Program-made: the position numbers and the translations under genes
DNA from: Curtobacterium sp. MCBA15_012
GTDB taxonomy: Bacteria > Actinomycetota > Actinomycetes > Actinomycetales > Microbacteriaceae
Length of the DNA stretch: 64,000 nt
Assembly (NCBI RefSeq): GCF_001864935.2
Contig: NZ_CP126267.1
Span: 3,162,001 to 3,226,000 of the forward strand
Direction of reading: 5' to 3'
Notes under the pieces: model-generated
The model's input: the letters and a program-made list of their open reading frames with translations, nothing else
The model's database searches: none
What the model was told of the DNA's origin: nothing
In this document: one piece after another, positions 61,408 to 64,000 of the stretch
Layout: every line of letters begins with the position of its first letter
Numbering within the stretch: position 1 is the stretch's first letter

Positions 61408-61414
61408 ACGTGCC

Positions 61415-64000
61415 TCAGGAGGCCGGGGACGCCGCCTGCACGAGCCGCACCGAACCGCCCGACGTGGCGTACCCGCGCCCGGCGGTCAGTGCGACGGGCG
61501 CCCGGCGCGGCAGGGCGACGCCCAGGAGCTCGCCGTCGTAGTCGACGTCGGGCTGCAGCAGGAGACCGCAGCGCGCCTTGCGGACGGTCCGCGTCCAGTG
61601 GTTGTAGAGCGTCCGCAGGTCGACCGAACGCCCGGCCGCGACGACGCAGAGGCCCGGCCGCTCCGTCGTGAGCAGCGACGCGATCCCCTGGTCGCCGTCC
61701 TCGAAGCGTTCCGCGTCGTCGATGAGGAGCAGGACGGGGCCGCGCTCGATCCGGAGCCCGGCGAGCAGCGCGGGCACCTCGTCCGCGCCGACGGCCACGC
61801 GGTCGAGGGGTGCGTCGGCGAGGGGCGAACGTCGATCGCAGATCGCCCAGACGGCCGGACGGACACCCTCCGCCGAGCGGGCCAGGTCCGCCATGGCGAG
61901 GAGCACCGTCGACTTGCCGGAGCGGGCAGGTCCGGCGACCAGGACGTGCTCGCCGTCGTAGACCTCGAGGACGGCGGTGCCGAGGTCGTCCTCCGCGATG
62001 CCGACCGGGATGCGCCACGGTTCGGTCCCGAACTGCGCGCGGGTGGCGAGGTCGCGCACGCTCACGGCGTCGGGCAGGCGTCCGACCGCGCTCGGCTTGG
62101 CGGCGGCGTCCGGCCAGGCTGCGGCGACGTCGGCGACCGCCCGGTCGAGGGGCACGGCAGGCGTGGCAACGTGGCTCTGCAGCTTCGTGGCCGAGTCGAT
62201 GAACCGGCCGGGCACGGGCGGCGGGACGTCCTTCGGGCGCACGCCGATCGACGCGTAGTCGTAGGGGTCGGCGAGGCGGAACATCCACTTCTGCGTCGTG
62301 ACCTCGTCCATCGCCGAGGGGACCGCCTTCGCGCGCGTCGTCGAGACCGCGAACGAGATCCCGAGCGCCGGCCCCTCCGCGTAGACGCGGTACAGCGCGT
62401 CGAGGAGCTGCTGCCCCTCGAAGTCCTGGTACTCGTCACGCAGGGCGGCGAGCCCGTCGATCAGGACGAGCGCGCGTCGTCCGCCCGGCGATGCGCGGCG
62501 ACGCTCGAGGTCGGCGCGCAGGTGTCGGAGGAAACGGGCCTGCAGCTCCCCCGCGCCCGGGCCGGAACCCACGTACGCGGTGGTGTGCGGGAGCCGGGCG
62601 AGCGGTGCGAGGTCGCCCGCGCCCATGTCGAGCACGAGCAGGTCGAGCTCGGCGGGGTCGGTGGTCCGGGCGGCCTGGAGGGCGATCGAGGTCAGCGCCG
62701 TGCTCGTCCCGCTGCCCGGGATCCCCATGAGCATGAGGTTGCCCTCCGACAGGTCCCAGCCGCCGGCGATCTGCCGCTGGTGGTCCGGGTCGTCGGCGAG
62801 GGCCACCGGCACGATGCCGCTCGCCGCGGGGAGTGCGTCGAGGTCGACACGCTCCCCGAGCGCCTCGGGCCAGATCGGCCGCGGCGGCGCGTACCCGGCG
62901 GCGTCGTTCGCCTGCCGGATCGCGTCGATGAGGACGTCGAGGTCGGTGTCGTCCGACGCGCTCGCAGCGGGCGCGGGAGCCGGGGCGGGGACGCCGAAGA
63001 CGTCGGTGGCGCGGACCGTGACGTCCTGCTCCGCACGCTGGTCGCGGGCACGGCCGGTGACGAGCGCGGTCTGCACCGGCGTGATGTCGTCCTGGCCGAG
63101 CTTCACGAACGCGCGACCGGTCTGCTGCCGACCGATGCCCGCCGCGACCGGCACACCGATGACGTTGGTCGAGTCCTCGCGGCTCTGCACGCGCAGGGCG
63201 ACCCGGAGGTTCGTGTTCGCCAGGATGTCCTCGCTGACGACGCCCGCCGGACGCTGCGTCGCGAGGACCATGTGCACGCCCAGGGTCCGGCCGACGGCGG
63301 CGATGGCGACGAGCGAGGTCAGGACGTCGGGGAACTCCTTGGCCAGCATCGCGAACTCGTCGACCACGAACAGCAGCCGGGGCATCGGCTCGGTCGGGCG
63401 GGTCGCCAGGTAGGCGTCGAGGTTGTCGATGTCCGCACCGGCGCTCGCGAAGACGCGCTGCCGCCGTTCGAGTTCGGCCTCCAGGGCACGGATCGCGCGG
63501 TCGGCGAGCTGCTCGTCGAGGTTGCTGATCGTGCCGATGGTGTGCGGGAGCCGCTCACAGGCGGCGAACGCGGCCCCGCCCTTGAAGTCGACGAGCAGGA
63601 AGTTCAGCCGGGTCGGGTCGTTGCGGGCCGCGAGCCCCGCGACGAGGGACCGCAGGAACTCGCTCTTGCCGGAACCGGTCGTGCCGCCGACGAGGCCGTG
63701 CGGACCGTCCCGGACCAGGTCGATCTCGAGGACGCCGGACTCCGACGAGCCGATGGGCGTCGACGTACCGGTCCGGGTGTCCCACGCGGCGCGGACCCCG
63801 GCGACGGTGGGGCCCTCGTCCATCCCGAGGAGCTCGGGCAGTCGGACCAGGGCGGGCAGGGATGCCCCGGGCACGGTGAGCTCGGGGTCGTCGAAGTGGG
63901 CGACGGCCCGGGCCGTCCGCTCGGCGGTGCGGGCGCTGAGGCCGGCCAGCACGACGTCCTCGACGCGGGTGCGGTCCTCCGGCCGGTAGACGGTGGCTGC
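61415..64000 (-). CDS. eccC: Type VII secretion FtsK/SpoIIIE ATPase EccC (C-terminal part, partial)
   Basis: The minus frame is open from the stop at 61415 to the window edge: 861 residues, N-terminus missing. Three ATPase modules are visible. The first has VGGTTGSGKSEFLRSLVAGL and RLLFVVDEFAMLAKEFPDVL, an intact Walker A and B. The second has MLMGIPGSGTSTALTSIAL with Thr in place of the Walker Lys. The third has VLVAGPARSGKSTVLLAMAD. This tandem layout is EccC of the ESX system, which powers secretion and recruits WXG100 substrates. No secreted substrate gene lies in the window. Confidence 0.93.
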   Translation of the reverse strand, partial: AATVYRPEDRTRVEDVVLAGLSARTAERTARAVAHFDDPELTVPGASLPALVRLPELLGMDEGPTVAGVRAAWDTRTGTSTPIGSSESGVLEIDLVRDGPHGLVGGTTGSGKSEFLRSLVAGLAARNDPTRLNFLLVDFKGGAAFAACERLPHTIGTISNLDEQLADRAIRALEAELERRQRVFASAGADIDNLDAYLATRPTEPMPRLLFVVDEFAMLAKEFPDVLTSLVAIAAVGRTLGVHMVLATQRPAGVVSEDILANTNLRVALRVQSREDSTNVIGVPVAAGIGRQQTGRAFVKLGQDDITPVQTALVTGRARDQRAEQDVTVRATDVFGVPAPAPAPAASASDDTDLDVLIDAIRQANDAAGYAPPRPIWPEALGERVDLDALPAASGIVPVALADDPDHQRQIAGGWDLSEGNLMLMGIPGSGTSTALTSIALQAARTTDPAELDLLVLDMGAGDLAPLARLPHTTAYVGSGPGAGELQARFLRHLRADLERRRASPGGRRALVLIDGLAALRDEYQDFEGQQLLDALYRVYAEGPALGISFAVSTTRAKAVPSAMDEVTTQKWMFRLADPYDYASIGVRPKDVPPPVPGRFIDSATKLQSHVATPAVPLDRAVADVAAAWPDAAAKPSAVGRLPDAVSVRDLATRAQFGTEPWRIPVGIAEDDLGTAVLEVYDGEHVLVAGPARSGKSTVLLAMADLARSAEGVRPAVWAICDRRSPLADAPLDRVAVGADEVPALLAGLRIERGPVLLLIDDAERFEDGDQGIASLLTTERPGLCVVAAGRSVDLRTLYNHWTRTVRKARCGLLLQPDVDYDGELLGVALPRRAPVALTAGRGYATSGGSVRLVQAASPAS

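Larger units (their letters stand above)
60952..61414. other. Non-coding repeat-rich interval between kinase and eccC genes
   Basis: No gene seen in 463 bases. It holds a 54-bp tandem repeat (61010-61208), a 14-bp tandem repeat (61263-61344) and a compound terminator hairpin (61368-61407). Long ORFs crossing it reflect the repeat units and GC bias. Confidence 0.75.

Overview
The window is high-GC DNA from an actinomycete, most likely a member of the Microbacteriaceae (Curtobacterium-like). The host markers are a mycothiol synthase next to a GlnR-type regulator, SenX3/RegX3 divergent from PhoU, CarD next to a fused IspDF, a nitrobindin-like FABP-family protein, and a type VII secretion EccC ATPase. 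The genus is inference; no rRNA is present.

Positions 1 to about 35.4 kb are the right-hand part of an integrated siphovirus-type prophage. Its left end, with any integrase and repressor, lies outside the window. The order is: early/DNA-metabolism genes on + (1-8194: DUF2303 protein, PD-(D/E)XK nuclease, C5-cytosine methyltransferase, HNH nuclease, replication-like protein, SSB, small zinc-ribbon and HTH proteins), most joined by ATGA/GTGA overlaps; a 0.5 kb non-coding stretch with a hairpin and a tRNA-like element; packaging and head genes (10.0-18.0 kb: small terminase candidate, large terminase, portal, MuF-type minor capsid protein, a cluster of small accessory ORFs including a probable Acb2/Tad1-type protein, scaffold, SU10-like capsid); connector and tail genes (18.0-28.5 kb, with a -1 frameshifted tail chaperone and a 1241-residue tape measure); lysis genes (28.5-31.0 kb: M15 endolysin, two holin candidates, a collagen-like membrane protein); then a host-contact module of lower GC (31.0-34.2 kb) with an Mtd-like fibre head, an SGNH hydrolase and, on the opposite strand, an O-antigen ligase/polymerase-like membrane protein that looks like a lysogenic-conversion gene. 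Small minus-strand genes close the prophage. The right junction is a tRNA 3'-end fragment at 35361-35395, followed by what looks like the tRNA's own long terminator hairpin at 35443-35479.

From 35.7 kb to the end is ordinary chromosome: aldo/keto reductase, alpha/beta hydrolase, NnrE, a DUF2090-like protein, zinc metallopeptidase, DsbA-like protein, sugar ABC ATPase, DUF4032 protein, RlmB-CysS-IspDF-CarD on minus, a lipoprotein, RegX3-SenX3 divergent from PhoU with a PHO-box-like array between, a P-loop kinase, GpmA, a methyltransferase, YgfZ-FABP-38 aa membrane protein, GlnR-MshD, a membrane Ser/Thr kinase and a partial EccC. Intergenic spaces here repeatedly hold long perfect GC hairpins and short G/C-rich tandem repeats (14, 16/17, 17, 17, 28 and 54 bp units), none of which I saw in the prophage half.

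The most interesting items are: the small-gene islet 15147-15968 (candidate anti-CBASS/anti-Thoeris sponge plus three unknown small ORFs); the pairing of a tail SGNH hydrolase with a convergent O-antigen ligase-like gene; a long same-strand ORF nested in the methyltransferase gene with its own recognisable LPTP-rich protein; an internal translation start in the endolysin; and the -1 slippery site in the tail chaperone genes.
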